This document shows, one piece after another, positions 63,690-64,000 of a stretch of DNA of 64,000 nt. A program made the position numbers and the translations under genes. Under the pieces are notes generated by a model. That model did no database searches. It saw only the letters and a program-made list of their open reading frames with translations, and was not told the DNA's origin. The DNA comes from JAJEAO01 sp963667635 (GTDB lineage Bacteria; Acidobacteriota; Vicinamibacteria; Marinacidobacterales; Marinacidobacteraceae), in NCBI GenBank assembly GCA_965232015.1, contig OZ246946.1:1178001-1242000 (forward strand), written 5' to 3'. Position 1 is the first letter of the stretch. Every line of letters starts with the position of its first letter.

Positions 63690-64000
63690 TCAGCGTCTGG
63701 GGTGTTCTCTCAGGGAGCATTCGTACAGATGAATCTCACGACCAACTTGTTCTCCGCTTTCACAAGTGAAAGAGTATCTCACAAACAAAGAGTGTCTCCC
63801 AAACTTTGACGCCGCAAACAAATCGCCTCTACTCACGCCTGGGAAGTGGAGTTCTCCATAACGGTAATGTGCGAGTCCATCGGCGAATGGACCTTCGATC
63901 GTCTCGAACTTCTCCTTCCCCACAAACTCCGCGAGGATCCCGGAAGCTCGTTCCGCCATCGTCTGCTCTTCGCGGGCAGCCCGTTCCGCTTCGCGGGCAG
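63690..64000 (-). CDS. Upstream part of the McrB-like gene or separate protein, runs off the window
   Basis: The frame is open to the window end (AREAERAAREEQT precedes an in-frame ATG at 63959) and stops at TGA 63690-63692. Its C-terminal 90 residues (FVGKEKFETIEGPFADGLAHYRYGELHFPG, split here by position, residues 12-41 from the ATG) are compact and match no family I recognise. It is in the same frame as the McrB-like fragment, only 13 bases apart. GC is much lower than elsewhere in the window. It is therefore either the N-terminal domain of one broken gene or a separate small gene. The charged Ala/Arg/Glu stretch at its visible start looks like a coiled coil. Confidence 0.5.
   Translation of the reverse strand, partial: AREAERAAREEQTMAERASGILAEFVGKEKFETIEGPFADGLAHYRYGELHFPGVSRGDLFAASKFGRHSLFVRYSFTCESGEQVGREIHLYECSLREHPRR

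Noticed and set aside
63690..63692. TGA read as selenocysteine or readthrough in the McrB-like gene
   Set aside because: No SECIS-like hairpin or reason for Sec in this family; other degradations in the same gene make a simple nonsense mutation more likely.

Overview
The window is very GC-rich (by eye about 70 percent or more), densely packed and Gram-negative in character: it carries bamD, outer-membrane style lipoproteins, TRAP and Tct transporters and LPS-type sugar nucleotide genes. The order def-fmt-(GDPD)-rsmB-PASTA protein-rpe, the fused TRAP permease and the Ser/Thr kinase suggest an Acidobacteriota-like lineage. That assignment is inference from gene content; no rRNA or other decisive marker is present. 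Many neighbouring genes overlap by four bases (ATGA, GTGA, TTGA, once probably CTGA). Several genes carry a TAnnnT hexamer 6-9 bases before the start codon, which suggests leaderless transcription.

Layout. 1-2300: 3' part of a sensor histidine kinase plus a coupled lipoprotein. 2301-4274: a lower-GC scar with glycine-codon microsatellites, a frameshifted DUF6338 gene and a fossil IS1380 transposase. 4275-12315 (minus): ydcH-like gene, psd, pssA, tctC, tctB, tctA, an MmgE/PrpD protein and a CocE-type hydrolase, mostly overlapping. 12611-15262 (minus): small coiled-coil membrane protein, tsaB, an alpha/beta hydrolase whose tail lies in a dispersed repeat, and a two-helix membrane protein. 15341-20953 (plus): mutS, TAXI binding protein, fused TRAP permease. 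20913-23751 (minus): PgsA-like enzyme, hydrolase, MFS transporter. 23845-41889 (plus): DUF349 protein, copper-type P-ATPase, def, fmt, GDPD, rsmB, PASTA protein, rpe, thioesterase, bamD, pgsA, an unknown gene, sugar nucleotidyltransferase, phosphohexomutase, tRNA-Gly, bactofilin, ald and a lipoate ligase-like gene. 42026-49716 (plus): grpE, dnaJ, prmA, rsmE, Ser/Thr kinase, recX, alaS. 49726-54637: serine hydrolase, a cluster of dispersed palindromic repeats, Cys/Met PLP enzyme, acylphosphatase, apt and a Dph6-like protein.

54703-64000 looks like an accessory island that begins right after a tRNA-Arg(CCU) gene. It holds four tandem AAA-ATPase/PD-(D/E)XK genes (PF09820/PF08011 type), an AlbA_2/Schlafen-type protein with a C-terminal beta-rich extension, and a decaying McrB-like AAA+ gene running off the end. 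The four tandem genes contain two N-terminal variants and two C-terminal variants in all four combinations. The third gene looks like a recent chimera of genes 2 and 4, made by one unequal crossover in a shared central block. This is the most interesting structure in the window.

A dispersed repeat family built on the near-palindrome GCCGGACTGGAGTCCGGC and a companion TTCTCCCGGTGGGGGCCCGG module occurs at about 14.0, 21.5, 43.9 and 51.4-51.8 kb. It extends into one coding sequence and supplies the only Shine-Dalgarno-like sequence of another.
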